Positions 52,059 to 61,765 of a DNA stretch of 64,000 bases are shown here, piece by piece. The stretch lies in assembly GCF_030551255.1 (NCBI RefSeq), contig NZ_CP130630.1:12151001-12215000 (forward strand), read 5' to 3'. The notes below the pieces were generated by a model. The model made no database searches. It saw only the letters and a list, made by a program, of their open reading frames with translations, and was not told the DNA's origin. Position 1 is the first letter of the stretch. Every line of letters begins with the position of its first letter. Both the position numbers and the translations under genes were made by a program. This stretch comes from Streptomyces sp. NL15-2K (GTDB lineage Bacteria > Actinomycetota > Actinomycetes > Streptomycetales > Streptomycetaceae).

Positions 52059-52430
52059 GCTGACCCCGGTTTCGTGGAGTCCCTGAAGCCAGGCTTATGA
52101 CCCTGGCCCGAAGGAGAACCACGAGCAGTGCCAGCACCACGTAAGTACCCGGACGAGCTCCGCGAGCGGGCCGTCCGCGAAGTCCGCGCCACCGGCCGCC
52201 CGGTCGCGCATGTCGCCCGGGACCTGGGCATCCACGAGGAAGCCCTCCGGCAGTGGGTCCGCCAGGCCGAGGCCGACATCGGCGACCGGGACGACCGGCT
52301 GACCACCGCCGAACGCGAGGAGTTGAAGCAACTCCGCAAAGAAATCGCGGAGTTGAAGCGGGCGGACGAGATCCTGAAGGCCGCCAGCGTGTTTTTTGCC
52401 CTGGAGATCGACCGTCCCCGGACGAGGCCG
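52056..52430 (+). mobile_element. IS3 family remnant: left end and OrfA
   Basis: The left end starts TGAGCTGACCCCGG at 52056. From GTG 52128 an OrfA-type protein reads [38 protein letters not shown] and the leucine-zipper-like [38 protein letters not shown]. OrfA is essentially complete, but the element ends at about 52430. OrfB, with the DDE domain, and the right end are missing. OrfA's frame then runs into unrelated sequence. Not autonomous. Confidence 0.8.
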
Positions 52431-52434
52431 AGCA

Positions 52435-52605
52435 TGCGCCTTCCGCCTGCACTGGTGGACCGCCGAGGCAGAGGAAGGCGAAGTCGTGATGCATCCGGGC
52501 GAGGTGAGCGACGTGCGCTGGGTCACGCCGCGAGAATTCTCCCGGCCTCAGCCCGTCTTCGCGGCCGACCGCGTGTTCTTCGACCGCGTACTGCCGCAGC
52601 TCTGA
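52435..52605 (+). pseudogene. C-terminal fragment of a NUDIX hydrolase
   Basis: The reading [36 protein letters not shown] and VFAADRVFFDRVLPQL matches the last 55 residues of actinobacterial NUDIX hydrolases. The NUDIX box itself is absent because the upstream portion was lost at the junction with the IS3 remnant (about 52430). A relic. Confidence 0.6.
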
Positions 52606-52770
52606 CGCCTCAAGTCGCTGTGTGGGCGGTCGGCAGGTGCCGTCGGCCGCCCACCTGTTTCGACGTCCGGGACCTGTACGCTCCGGTCGCCAATGTCCTA
52701 ACGCCCATGGCTTCCCAATGGAGAAGTCAAGCCGTGTGGGTTCAACCAGACGACCGGATAGTTTGTGCGC

Positions 52771-53373
52771 ATGGCGGTAGGTGGAAACTCGGCGTATTCG
52801 GACGTTGGCGGGCTTGCACCGCTGGTGGAGTCGGCGGTAGGGCTTGCAGCGAGCCTCGGCTTCGATCACTCGTGTGCCCCGGAGCAGGGTCAACTGCTCT
52901 CGGTCCTCGCTCGCGGCTGGCGCGGTGGACGGATCGGTGAGACCGGAACGGGCTGCGGCGTCGGACTGGCGTGGATGGTCGAAGCGACCGACCCGACCAC
53001 GTCCTTTGTGAGTATCGAGCTCGACCATGGACGAGCCTCGGCGGCCGCCGAGCTCTTCGCGGACCACCCACACGTCCGCGTAGAGCAGGGCGATTGGCGG
53101 GGACTTGTCGAGTACGGCCCGTTTGACCTGCTCGTCTTGGACGGCGGGGGTAAGGGCAAAGACCCGTCGGTCGACTCGCCGCTGGATCCAGCCGCGGGAT
53201 GGCTGGCGGTTGGGGGGACCGTCGTGCTTGACGACTTCATTCCCGCCGGCGCCCCGGGTGCCGCCGAACATGACGCCGCGCGACGCCACTGGCTGGAGCA
53301 TCCGCTGCTGAGTGGGACTGAGATCCGCCTGTCACCAACCTTGGCGACGATCGTCGCAGTACGTGTCCGATAG
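52771..53373 (+). CDS. SAM-dependent O-methyltransferase-like protein
   Basis: A 200-residue class I methyltransferase fold. SAM-binding motif I is RIGETGTGCGVGLAWMVEA, motif II SFVSIELDHGRASAA (acidic end of strand 2), with GPFDLLVLDGGG as strand 4 and GGTVVLDDFIP as strand 5. The pattern is that of family-3 O-methyltransferases (catechol or caffeoyl-CoA type). ATG 52771 is used; GTG 52765 would add two residues. It stands alone between IS fragments and appears intact. The substrate is unknown. Confidence 0.83.
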   Translation: MAVGGNSAYSDVGGLAPLVESAVGLAASLGFDHSCAPEQGQLLSVLARGWRGGRIGETGTGCGVGLAWMVEATDPTTSFVSIELDHGRASAAAELFADHPHVRVEQGDWRGLVEYGPFDLLVLDGGGKGKDPSVDSPLDPAAGWLAVGGTVVLDDFIPAGAPGAAEHDAARRHWLEHPLLSGTEIRLSPTLATIVAVRVR

Positions 53374-53442
53374 CGCAGCGCCGAGCGTCCTGTCTCCACG
53401 GCTCGGCCTTAGCACCGTCGTTCTCCCAGTTGCGAGCCGCGG

Positions 53443-53957
53443 CTAGCCGGTGGGCTGGGGCGGGGTGACTCCGTAGAGGCGCCGGTCACGGATCAGGGCC
53501 CACAGGACGTTGACTCTGCGGCGGGCAAGGGCGATCACGGCCTGGGTGTGGCGTTTGCCGTCGGCGCGCTTACGGTCGTAATACGTCTGCGAGTTGGGGG
53601 CGTAGCGCACGCTCATCAGAGCGGACATGTAGAAAATGCGCTGGAGACCTCGGTGATAGTGGCGCGGGCGGTGCAAGTTCCCGTTGCACCTTCCGGAATC
53701 ATGCGGTGCCGGAGCCAGGCCGGCGCAGGCTGCCAGTCCGTCCGGGCCGGCGAAGTCCGCGAGGTCGTTGCCGATCGCGGCGAGAAACTCGACGCCCAGC
53801 AGCGGGCCAATGCCGGGCATGCTGGCCACGACCTCGGTCAGCTCGTGAGTTCGGAACCGGGCCTCGATGAGCCGGTCGGCCTCGGCAACCTTCTCATTCA
53901 GGACCTGGACCTCCTGGGCGAGTGTCCGAACCAGCTGGGCGATCGCAGCCTCGCCCG
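53443..53957 (-). pseudogene. IS110 family transposase, C-terminal fragment
   Basis: The reading AIAQLVRTLAQEVQVLNEKV, then EVVASMPGIGPLLGVEFLAA, is the start of the Transposase_20 domain of IS110 proteins. The typical GLQRIFYMSALMSVRYAPNS and HTQAVIALARRRVNVLWALI follow, and it ends at 53443. The N-terminal DEDD domain is missing. Homology stops at 53957, where the ISAzo13 element begins. The other side of that element is not IS110 but an IS701 fragment, so a further rearrangement is implied. Confidence 0.8.
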
Positions 53958-55258
53958 GGGCCCGTATTTCAATAACTGTCAGCGACGGGTTCCCGCGGGG
54001 GTTGTTCGGGCGTGTAGCTGTTCCAATGTGCGGGCGGGCGATCCGGGTATCGGCGTGATGAGGATCCGGTGCAGGTCCAGGAGCCGTTTTGCGTCCTGGT
54101 ACTGGATGGACAGGTTGGTGCGGTTGACACCCAGTAGTTGGGCCAGGAACGTCATGGTCACCGCTCTGCGGCGGCGGAGGATGGCTGCAAGGAGCCGGTG
54201 GGTGTGGTCCACGCTGCTGGTCTGTGGGTGGCGGTAGCTGCGCGGGCGGTGGAAGCGTCGCTGGAATGCTGCCTCGGCCAAGGCGTCCCAGAAAGGCTCC
54301 GAGACCGCCACCAGATGCTCGAAGGCGGTTCGTGACATGCCGGTCAGGGCCGGGTCGGTGAGCATCGCGGTGAGGGCCGGGTCGGTCCGGTGTGTCTTTG
54401 CCGGCGCGTCTGGCGCTCGTCGTGGAACGGGAGACAGTGTGTAGTTCCAGTCACCGTGGAAGGTGTTGGGTGTGATCGGAAGGGCGTGAAACTCGGCGGG
54501 TGTGACGCTGATGCCGAGGCCGTAGCTGCCTGTGTCCAGTTCGGCCCCGATGGTCAGGCCGGTCCTGGTGGTTGTGGCGGCGATGGTCTCCAGGACGACC
54601 TGGTAGCTGGTCAGCGGCCGCCCCCGCCAGTTCGCGGTGATGTGACAGAACATCCGGTGCTCTATCTTGTTCCAGTGTGTCCTGAATGCAGAGGGGAATT
54701 CGATGTAGGACGAGTTTCTTGAAGCAGTGCTGCGTGACCGATGAAGGATTGGCCCTTCGAAGTCGCCCTGCGGGGGGAGGCTTCAAACCGCCTCATGCCG
54801 CGTTAGCCGAAGACTGTCGTGGTGAGCGATGAGGAAAAGGCGTCCGAGAGGCGTCAGGTGGGGATCAGGGAGACGAACGCAAGTGAATCGTTGCTGACGT
54901 GTCGAAAAGATTCCGACGACATCAAAACCGGGGAGCTTGGAACCGTCCCGGGATAAGCCTGGCGGGAGCCCGCCGACTGGCCAGGCGGTGTCCGGCATGG
55001 AGACGACGTGAACCTGATCTGCCGCGGTCATGTGGAACAGGAGAAGGCGCGTACCGATACAGCCCGTCCTGGTAGGGCCGGGCGAGAGGGAGCACCCCGA
55101 GCGGTCGTGCCGTGAAGGGGCCGAGTACCGATGCGGAACGCGCCGGCGGACCGGCTCGTAGTAGTGGGGAAGCTCCTGTAATGGGGGTGGAGCGAAGGGG
55201 CCGGGTCGTTCGTGACTGTGTTGATCGCATCAACCGGACGGTGTCCGGGAGGAGTTCG

Positions 55259-56522
55259 GTGAGCCAGTTGAAGTCACAGGCCAAGCCGTTTGAGATTTCT
55301 AAGTGGGAAGTCAAGGAAGCATGGGAGGAAGTCAGGGCAAACAGGGGAGCACCGGGAGTGGACGGGCAGAGCATCGCCGACTTCGAGGAGGACCTGAAGA
55401 ACAACCTCTACAAGGTCTGGAACAGGATGTCGTCGGGCTCCTACTTTCCTCCGCCAGTGCGTGCGGTGGCCATTCCTAAGCCGCATGGCGGCGGTGAGAG
55501 AATCCTCGGGATTCCCGCCGTCGCTGATCGTGTGGCTCAGACCGTAGTGGCCCGGCATTTGGTGCGACGGGTGGATCCTATTCTCCATCCGGACAGCTTC
55601 GGATACCGGCCCGGACGGTCCGCCTTGGATGCCGTGGAGAAGTGTCGGGAACGCAGCTGGAAACGGGACTGGGTTGTCGAGTTCGACATCTCCCAGTTCT
55701 TCGACAGTGTGCCCTGGGACCTCCTGGTCAAGGCTGTGGAAGCGCACACCGACGCCGTTTGGGTGAAATTGTATGTGCGGCGGTGGCTTGCTGCCCCGCT
55801 CAAGATGCCCGACGGCACCCTGCTGGAACGGGAGTGTGGGACGCCACAAGGAGCCCCGGTTTCTCCTGTTTTGGCGAACCTGTTCCTGCACTACGCGTTC
55901 GACGTCTGGATGGTCCGGGACTTTCCGACCGTCCCCTTCGAACGCTATGCGGACGATGCGGTCGTGCACTGCGTCACCGAGCGCCAGGCCCGCCAGGTGC
56001 TGGCCGCGCTCTCGGACAGGATGGCCGAGGTCGGGCTGCGTCTGCACCCGGCCAAGACCCGGATCGTGTACTGCCAGGACGGATTGCGGCGCGGCTCGTA
56101 CGAGCACACGTCGTTCACGTTCCTGGGGTTCAGGTTCCAACAGCGCCAAATGCGGGACAGGAACGGCCGCATCAGATGGTCGTTCCGTCCCGCGGTCAGC
56201 AGGGACGCCCTCAAACGACTCGGCGAGGAGGTCCGTTCCTGGCGGCTTCACCGGCGGGTCAACCTCACCGTGGAAGAACTCGCGCAGCGGATCAATCCGA
56301 TCGTCGCGGGCTGGATGCAGTATTACGGCCGGGTTCTACCGATCGGCCTTGTATCCACTTCTGATGCGCATCAACGCCTACCTGGTGCGCTGGCTCCGCA
56401 ACAAGTACAGACGGTTTCGCGCGATGAGGAAGGCCATCGCGGCCTTCCAGCGGGCAGCCAAGCGCCGCCCGGGGATGTTCGCGCAGTGGAGATGGGTCAG
56501 TTCCCCCTCCTTGGCCTGGTGA
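55259..56522 (+). pseudogene. ltrA: Group II intron reverse transcriptase/maturase, frameshifted
   Basis: GTG 55259 starts the conserved part (SQLKSQAKPFEISKWEVKEA). RT blocks follow: RANRGAPGVDGQS, AIPKPHGGGERILGIPAVAD, HPDSFGYRPGRSALDAVEKC, FDISQFFDSVPWDLL, GTPQGAPVSPVLANLFLHYA and the catalytic YADDAVVHC. The maturase region begins RRVNLTVEELAQRINPIVAG WMQYYGR. At about 56330 one extra G in a CCGGG run shifts the frame. The expected continuation FYRSALYPLLMRINAYLVRW ends in the next frame at 56522 (AQWRWVSSPSLAW). No HNH endonuclease domain is seen. Unless the shift is a sequencing error, the maturase is defective. Confidence 0.85.
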
Positions 56523-56534
56523 TCAGGACGACAA

Positions 56535-56568
56535 GAGCCGTATGACGAGAGATCGTCACGTACGGATC
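56535..56568 (+). ncRNA. Group II intron domain V
   Basis: A 34-nt hairpin beginning GAGCCG and ending CGGATC, with complementary arms GAGCCGTATGACGA and TCGTCACGTACGGATC around a GAGA-type loop and a two-base bulge. The AGC catalytic triad is at its 5' side. It lies 12 bp after the maturase stop and just before the domain VI hairpin, as expected for the ribozyme core. Confidence 0.85.
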
Positions 56569-57629
56569 TGTGGGAGCCGGAGGGTGCGAATCCCTCCGGC
56601 TACCCGACCTTCGACGTCCTCGGCGGTAGGTGACAGACCGTGATTTCCAGGCCGCTCTCTCGTGCGAAGGTGGCAAGGTTGCTTTTCCAGGTCCAGCGGC
56701 GGGGGTCGTTGGAGCCGCCGGAGTCGGCGGTGATCAGGAGCCTGCCGGCATTCGGGTGGTCCGCCCGTCCGCGGTTTTGCCACCAGCGTCGGATGGACTC
56801 CACCGCGAACTGGGCGGTGTCGTGGTCGGTGCCGACGTTGACCCATCCGCTGTTGTTGGCTATGTCGTAGATCCCGTAGGGGATCGCCATGGGCTGGTCG
56901 TTGGTGGTGAACGTGTGGCAGTCCACCTTGATCGCGTTCTTGCCCGGCCGCCAGGTGCGACCGGGCCGGTCCCGGTTGCCGAGCCATTCCTTGGCCTTGG
57001 TGTCGACGCTGATCACCGGCTGGGCATCGTTGAGGAACGCGGCGGCGGTGGCATTGAGGTGGGTGAACTGGGCATCGCGGTCCGGATGGCTGATGCCCTC
57101 TGTTGTCTTCGCGGTTCCCTGCAGGCTGTAGCCCAGGGTGTGCAGCAGGTGTCCGACGGTTGAAGCGCTGACCGGGTGGCCCTGTGTGGCGAGGGTCGAG
57201 GCCAGGGCCCGTAACGACAGCGTGGTCCACCGCAACGGGGAGACGGGGTCGCCTCGGGTGTGCGGCTCGATCAGTGACTCCAGCGCGGGCAGCAGACCAG
57301 GGTCGGTGTCTGTCAGCCGCTTGCGGCCCGCACCTGGAGCCCGCACCCGCAGGGTCGGTGAGGGGCAACCGGCCAACTCGGCCATGCCTCGCGCGATGGT
57401 TGCAGTACTGGTGCCGGAGGCGGCGGCGACCCGGACGATCCCGCCGCGGCCGAGGGCCGTCGCCTCACTGGCCAGGTACAACCGACGGCGGCGCTCATCG
57501 AGGTGTGGCAGGATCTGATCGAACTTGGCCCGCAGAGCACGAGCGGCAACGCGGCCTGACAGACACGAGGTCATACCTCAGACTCCCACCAACACCCCCT
57601 CTGCCGAGCACTAATTGAAATACGGGCCC

Positions 57630-58590
57630 CCGGCCGCACGGAGAACTGCCAGATCGGCGTCTTCGCCGCATACGCCACCGTCAGAGGCCGGGCGCTGGTG
57701 GACCGGGAACTGGTACCTGCCGAAGTCCTGGACCTCCGATCCGAACCGCTGCGCCCAGGCGAAGATCCCCGACAAGCGCGCGTTCGCCACCAAGGGCGAC
57801 CTTGCGAAGGCCGTCATCATGCGGGCGCTGGCCTCGTCGCTGCCGATCGTCTGGGTGACCGCCGACTCGGCCTACGGCCAGGAGTGGCGGCTGCGCCGCA
57901 TGCTGGAGGAAGCCGGCGTCGGCTACGTCCTGGCCGTGCCGAAGTCCCAGCACGTGCACGCCGTCGGCCGCATCGACTTCGTTATCGCCCAGGCCCCCGA
58001 CCGCCTGGGAACGCCACTCCTGCGGGCCGGCGCGAAGGGGTCCTGCGTCTACGACTGGGCTGCAGCCCGGCTGCCCGCCATCGACGACTTCGACGGCGAT
58101 GAACCCACCCACGACCGGTGGGTGCTGGCCCGCCGCAGCCTGGCCCGCCCGGACGAGATCGCCTACTACCTCGCCTACGCGCCGACCGGCACTCTCGTCG
58201 CCGAACTGGTGCAGATCGCCGGGACGCGCTGGGCGATCGAGGAGACATTCCAGGCCGCGAAGAACGAGTGCGGCCTGGATCAATACGAGGTCCCCGGTAT
58301 CCGGGCTGGTACCGGCACATAACCCTGGCCATGCTCGCCCGCGCCTTCCTCGCCGCGATGGCCGCCGCCGCAAGGACCGAATGGGGGGCGGCAGAAACGG
58401 TTCCGACGCCCTCGCACCGCTCACAGTGGCGGAAATCCGGCGACTCCTGGCAGTTGGCTGCGATCGCTCGCTGACGCAGCTGCGGCACACCGGCCACGCA
58501 CTGAACTGGTCCCGCTGGCGCCGCCGTCACCAGGCCACCGCCCGCCACTGCCACTACCGCCGCCGCACACGAGGTCACGAACTCCCGCCA
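57630..58590 (+). pseudogene. IS701 family transposase, 5'-truncated and frameshifted
   Basis: The middle and C-terminal parts of an IS701 DDE transposase are present. CQIGVFAAYATVRGRALVDR is in one frame; a shift near 57710 leads to LPKSWTSDPNRCAQAKIPDK, LPIVWVTADSAYGQEWRLRR (catalytic Asp) and RWAIEETFQAAKNECGLDQY EV (catalytic Glu). Another shift near 58300 leads to WYRHITLAMLARAFLAAMAA and the basic end WSRWRRRHQATARHCHYRRR. The N-terminal third is missing at the ISAzo13 junction (57629). Non-functional. Confidence 0.8.
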
Positions 58591-58655
58591 CCTGACACAG
58601 CATCAGCCAAGTACACTGACGAACATGCCCATGACCAGCAGGAATAGCGAACTGC

Positions 58656-58677
58656 AACTGGAGTACTACTACTCCAG
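58656..58677. repeat. Hairpin at the IS701-type left end
   Basis: ACTGGAGTA and TACTCCAGT form perfect 9-bp arms around CTAC, at the junction of the upstream IS701 relic and the inverted repeat starting at 58665. It may be two abutting IS tips facing each other, or a terminator-like fold. Confidence 0.55.
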
Positions 58678-58693
58678 TCGTAGATCGTGATCT

Positions 58694-59560
58694 TCACGTC
58701 TGAATCACGGCTTGTCGATGGTAATGGCTGGCCTGGGCTCGGGCCTGGTGACGGCGTCGCCAGGCGGACCGGCGGAGCCGGTGCGCCACGTCGCGCATGG
58801 GCCGGACGAATGCTGTGAACAGTCGCTGGATTTCGTTGCAGGTGAGCGGGATCAGCCCGTCCGGGGCGGGATGGCGGGCGTGTTCGTCGGCGCGGACGAC
58901 GGCGAGGAAGGCGTGAGCATGGCCAGGGTGACCCAGCGGGACCATGAGATGAAGCGCCGGACCTGGTGCTCGTCCAGTCCGGCCAGGCCCTTTCCGGCCC
59001 TCGGCCTGGAACGTCTCCTCCACCCGCCATCTCGACCGGCGACGCGGGCCATGGTGGTCAGGGGCACCGGGGCGGGCGACCAGCAGCGGTAGTAGGCGAG
59101 TTCACCAGTGGTGCGGTTGCGGCGGATCAGCAGCCGGTGACAGCCGGGCCGGGGTTCGGCCAGGCCGATGACGGCCCAGTCGTAGAAGCGGTGGCCCTTG
59201 GCGCCGGCCCCGGCCGACAGCTTCTGCCAGGCTCGCTTCGGCGCTCTCGCGGCCAGGGCGTCCGCGCGGAACTTCCCGGCACCGGTGGTCATACTCACGC
59301 ACGTCATCACGCACGCGGTCGGCATCCCACCTGACCCGGCCGAGCAGGTGCTGCATGCCGTCCGGACTCGCCTCCCCAGCCCACTCGGCGATCGACCAGC
59401 AGTTCTTACGTGGCAGGTCGACAGCAGCCTCAGCACCAAGTCCTTCACCCGGCGCCGGGGCTCCATCCGCGCGAACCGGCCCGCTATCCGGCCCATCAGG
59501 ACCTCAAAGCCTCCTGCCAGCGGGCGCGGTCTACGCTGTGACCTGCGGCCACGGCACGAG
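58694..59560 (-). pseudogene. IS701 family transposase with internal deletion and frameshifts
   Basis: From about 59500 the N-terminal region reads DGRIAGRFARMEPRRRVKDL and, in the next frame, MQHLLGRVRWDADRVRDDVR. The central part with the first catalytic Asp is missing. KFRADALAARAPKRAWQKLS and GHRFYDWAVIGLAEPRPGCH, then EETFQAEGRKG and the C-terminal AWRRRHQARAQASHYHRQA, follow in at least two frames, ending at 58694. Clearly inactive. Confidence 0.75.
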
Positions 59561-59635
59561 CGTCAGTGTTCACACACCGATGATCAGCGGTGGCCGCCGC
59601 AGCCTTCCCGCGGCCGGCCCACCAGCAAGATCACG

Positions 59636-60136
59636 CTACGGCTGGATTTCTAGGTCACGCTGATACCAGGTGCCTTGCTTACCGCCGAGGTCGGCCGGGT
59701 CGGCCGGGCCAACCGGGACGAACCCGGCTTTGGCCAATACTCTCTGGGACGCCACGTTTTCGTAGGAGGTGGCCGCCCGCAGTGTGCGCAGCCCGTGCCG
59801 CGCCGCCGCCAGCCGGCACAGCTCCCGGACAGCCGCGGTCGCCACACCGCGGCCGGCGACATGCTGCGCAACCCGGTAGCCGAGCACAGCAGCACCGTCC
59901 TCGAAGTCGTAAAGGTTGAACCGGCCCAGAACCGAGCCATCCTCAGCGACGAGCACGTGGAAGGCGCAGATGCCGGCCTCTTGCTCATCCAGCAAGGCGC
60001 TGTGCCGGTTGGCGAACTGGTCGTAGAACTCGTCGCCGCGGTCGGAGACCGAGGCAGCGAAGTAGGCGCGGTTCGCCAGCTCGAACGCCAAGACCGCCGG
60101 GGCATGGCCGGCATGCAGCCGTTTCAACTCGGGCAT
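59636..60136 (-). CDS. GNAT family N-acetyltransferase (RimJ/RimL-like)
   Basis: A 166-residue acetyltransferase. The N-terminal block is LKRLHAGHAPAVLAFELANR AYFA. VLGRFNLYDFEDGAAVLGYR is the central sheet. VAQHVAGRGVATAAVRELCR is the acetyl-CoA motif (x-x-G-R-G-V/I-A type), and YENVASQRVLAKAGFVPVG is the C-terminal motif typical of the RimJ/RimL subgroup. It is encoded inside perfect IS701-type inverted repeats, with its start about 80 bp from the right repeat, so it is a passenger gene. It is intact among decayed neighbours. The substrate may be a protein N-terminus, an antibiotic or another amine. Confidence 0.87.
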   Translation of the reverse strand: MPELKRLHAGHAPAVLAFELANRAYFAASVSDRGDEFYDQFANRHSALLDEQEAGICAFHVLVAEDGSVLGRFNLYDFEDGAAVLGYRVAQHVAGRGVATAAVRELCRLAAARHGLRTLRAATSYENVASQRVLAKAGFVPVGPADPADLGGKQGTWYQRDLEIQP

Positions 60137-60338
60137 CGCCCGACTCTACCCAGATGATGCGCTGAGGCCACCTGAGTTTCCGCCAGCGGCAGACAGCCCC
60201 AAGACCAGGGCACATAACGATCTACGACTGGAGTAGTAGTTGACCCGTCGATCATGGCGTGGGCGAGCCCTCGGTGAGTGACATCCATTGTCGGACAGTC
60301 TCCTGGTGGGAACCCGTTGCGGTGCTTGCGGGCACTGC

Positions 60339-61001
60339 CTACGCGTCCAGGCCGGAGCACGGCGCTCCCGCGCGGGTCAGCAGGGCGAGCGGCCACTCGG
60401 GGCCCGCGCCGCTCGGGGCTCCGTCGAAGGCGGTCCAGTCCCAGGGCCCCTCGAACAGCCAGGCCCGCCCGGCTGCGTCGGCGACCTCATCGCCGGGCCG
60501 GAGAGCCGCGTACGGCCGCATCAAGAGCTCAAAGGTGAAGGGGATCCCGTCGCCTGGGTGAAGGGTGTAGCCCGTGCCGTAGAGATGGCTCTCGTCGGAA
60601 ACTCGCGGTAGGAAAGGCCGCGGCGCAGCACAGCCACTGTGAACGGGGGGCGTGGTAGCCAGCCCGTCTCCAGCGGAGGATCGTGGTGGTCGACAGCCGT
60701 CACGTGCACCACCGTCGGAGGTACTCCGACCCGGCAGAAGTGCCCCGCCTTCAGTTGCTCGGGCGGCGGGTCGGTTCGGAACGGCTCCGCCTCGACTTCA
60801 GGCGCGACGCGCCCGCCGCTGTTCACACCCAGGGCGACGGTCCCGTTCCAGTGCATGAAATCGCTGCCTGCGTCGATGTCCCACCACGGCCATCGCACCG
60901 ACACGTGGCCCCCACGTCATGCCCTGTTCGACTCTGGCCGGCGTGAAGGGGCAGGCGACCGACAACACGTCACCGACCCGGAAATCCCCCGAATCCGTCA
61001 T
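60339..61001 (-). pseudogene. Unidentified actinobacterial protein, frameshifted
   Basis: ATG 61001 begins a plausible protein (MTDSGDFRVGDVLSVACPFT). Near 60905 it shifts to a second frame, continuing WPWWDIDAGSDFMHWNGTVA LGVNS and GHFCRVGVPPTVVHVTAVDH. Near 60540 it shifts to a third (MMRPYAALRPGDEVADAAGR, then LFEGPWDWTAF). The pieces appear to be one ancestral protein of about 220 residues of unknown function. No motif recognised. Confidence 0.55.
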
Positions 61002-61027
61002 AGGACCAGGCTCGAGGGGTGCCCAGG

Positions 61028-61765
61028 GTGAACCGGCCGCGGCCGGTTCCGGCTGTGATCCGTACGGCGCTGTACGCGGCCGGTGTGCTCGCCCGCCGGA
61101 TGCTGCTGCTGGCCGTGCTGCTCGCCGCCGTCCTCGCCGCCGTCGAGCTGCTTCCGGGTGACGCGGCGCTCGTCACCTCCGAGCGCCGGGGAGAGCGCGG
61201 CCGACCTCGCCCAGCGACGCCATCTGCTGGGCCTGGACCGGCCGGTGACGGAACGGTTCTGGGACTGGATGACCGGCCCGCCCACCGGCGACCCTTGGCA
61301 CCTCCACCCGCGGCGAGCAGGTCGCCGACCTGCTCGCCCGCCCTTTCCCCAACACGCTGCTGCTCGGCGGGCTCGCACTGCTGGTGACCCTCGTCGCCTC
61401 GGTTGCGCTCGGCTGCTGGGCGGCGGCCAAGCCGGGCGGCCCACTGGACCGGGCCGTGTCGGCGAGCGCCACCGGCATCCTCGCGCTGCCCGAATTCGTC
61501 GTCGCCGTCGCCCTCGTCCTCATCTTCGCGCTGTGGACGGACTGGCTGCCCGCCGTCACTCTCACCGACGCCGACGGCGCCCCGCCTCCTGGCAGATGCT
61601 CGTGCTACCCGTCCTCGCCCTCGCCATCCCGCAGATCGGCTGGAACACCCGCACCGTGCGGGCCGCCCTCGCCGACGAGGCCAAGGCCCCGCACATCGAG
61701 ACCGCCGTGCTCGACGGACTGCCCCGGCACCCCAACCCCGACCTCTGCCTGGCCCAGGACTGCGG
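61028..61765 (+). pseudogene. ABC transporter permease (DppB/OppB type), multiply frameshifted
   Basis: From GTG/ATG near 61028, MLLLAVLLAAVLAAVELLPG DAAL is the first membrane segment and periplasmic GD motif. In the next frame AADLAQRRHLLGLDRPVTER FWDW follows, then, in another, TLVASVALGCWAAAKPGGPL and ILALPEFVVAVALVLIFALW, and finally QMLVLPVLALAIPQIGWNTR TVRAALADE, the EAA-loop region. At least three shifts and a missing end make it non-functional. Such permeases belong to peptide or nickel importers; no partner genes remain. Confidence 0.75.

Larger units (their letters stand above)
54675..56608 (+). mobile_element. Group II intron inserted in ISAzo13
   Basis: A 1934-bp retroelement. 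The 5' end GTGTG fits the group II GUGYG consensus and the 3' end is AC. Its boundaries follow from the exact restoration of the ISAzo13 reading frame. The 5' 580 bp should fold into ribozyme domains I-III. The reverse transcriptase gene sits in domain IV, domain V lies at 56535-56568, and domain VI is the GC-rich hairpin 56569-56608. It is transcribed on the plus strand, opposite to the host transposase. Confidence 0.88.
53979..57574 (-). pseudogene. ISAzo13 family transposase, interrupted by the intron
   Basis: Two exons on the minus strand. Exon A (57574-56609, 322 codons) starts MTSCLSGRVAARALRAKFDQ. It carries the family blocks PVISVDTKAKEWLGN (catalytic Asp) and LLITADSGGSNDPR, up to LPPRTSK. 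Exon B (54674-53979) resumes WNKIEHRMFCHITANWRG and ends TPAGTRR. Both exon lengths are multiples of three. Removing 54675-56608 rejoins LPPRTSK and WNKIEHRM, the expected family sequence with the catalytic Glu, giving 553 residues. The intron is antisense to the gene, so it cannot splice out of this mRNA and the transposase is inactivated. Confidence 0.87.
53958..57629 (-). mobile_element. ISAzo13 family insertion sequence split by a group II intron
   Basis: Inverted repeats GGGCCCGTATTTCAAT at 53958-53973 and its complement at 57614-57629 bound the element. Without the 1934-bp intron the IS is about 1.74 kb, normal for ISAzo13. Its left flank is an IS110 fragment and its right flank an IS701 fragment. 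Confidence 0.85.
58665..60240 (-). mobile_element. IS701-type element with deleted transposase and a GNAT passenger
   Basis: Perfect 24-bp inverted repeats beginning ACTACTACTCCAGTCGTAG lie at 58665-58688 and 60217-60240. Inside are an internally deleted IS701 transposase relic and an intact GNAT acetyltransferase gene, both minus strand. No target duplication is obvious. The ends look intact, so mobilisation by a related transposase in trans is conceivable. Confidence 0.75.

Noticed and set aside
54675..56608. Splicing of the group II intron to restore the ISAzo13 transposase
   Set aside because: The intron's RT and ribozyme are on the plus strand and the transposase on the minus strand, so the transposase mRNA carries only the antisense intron.
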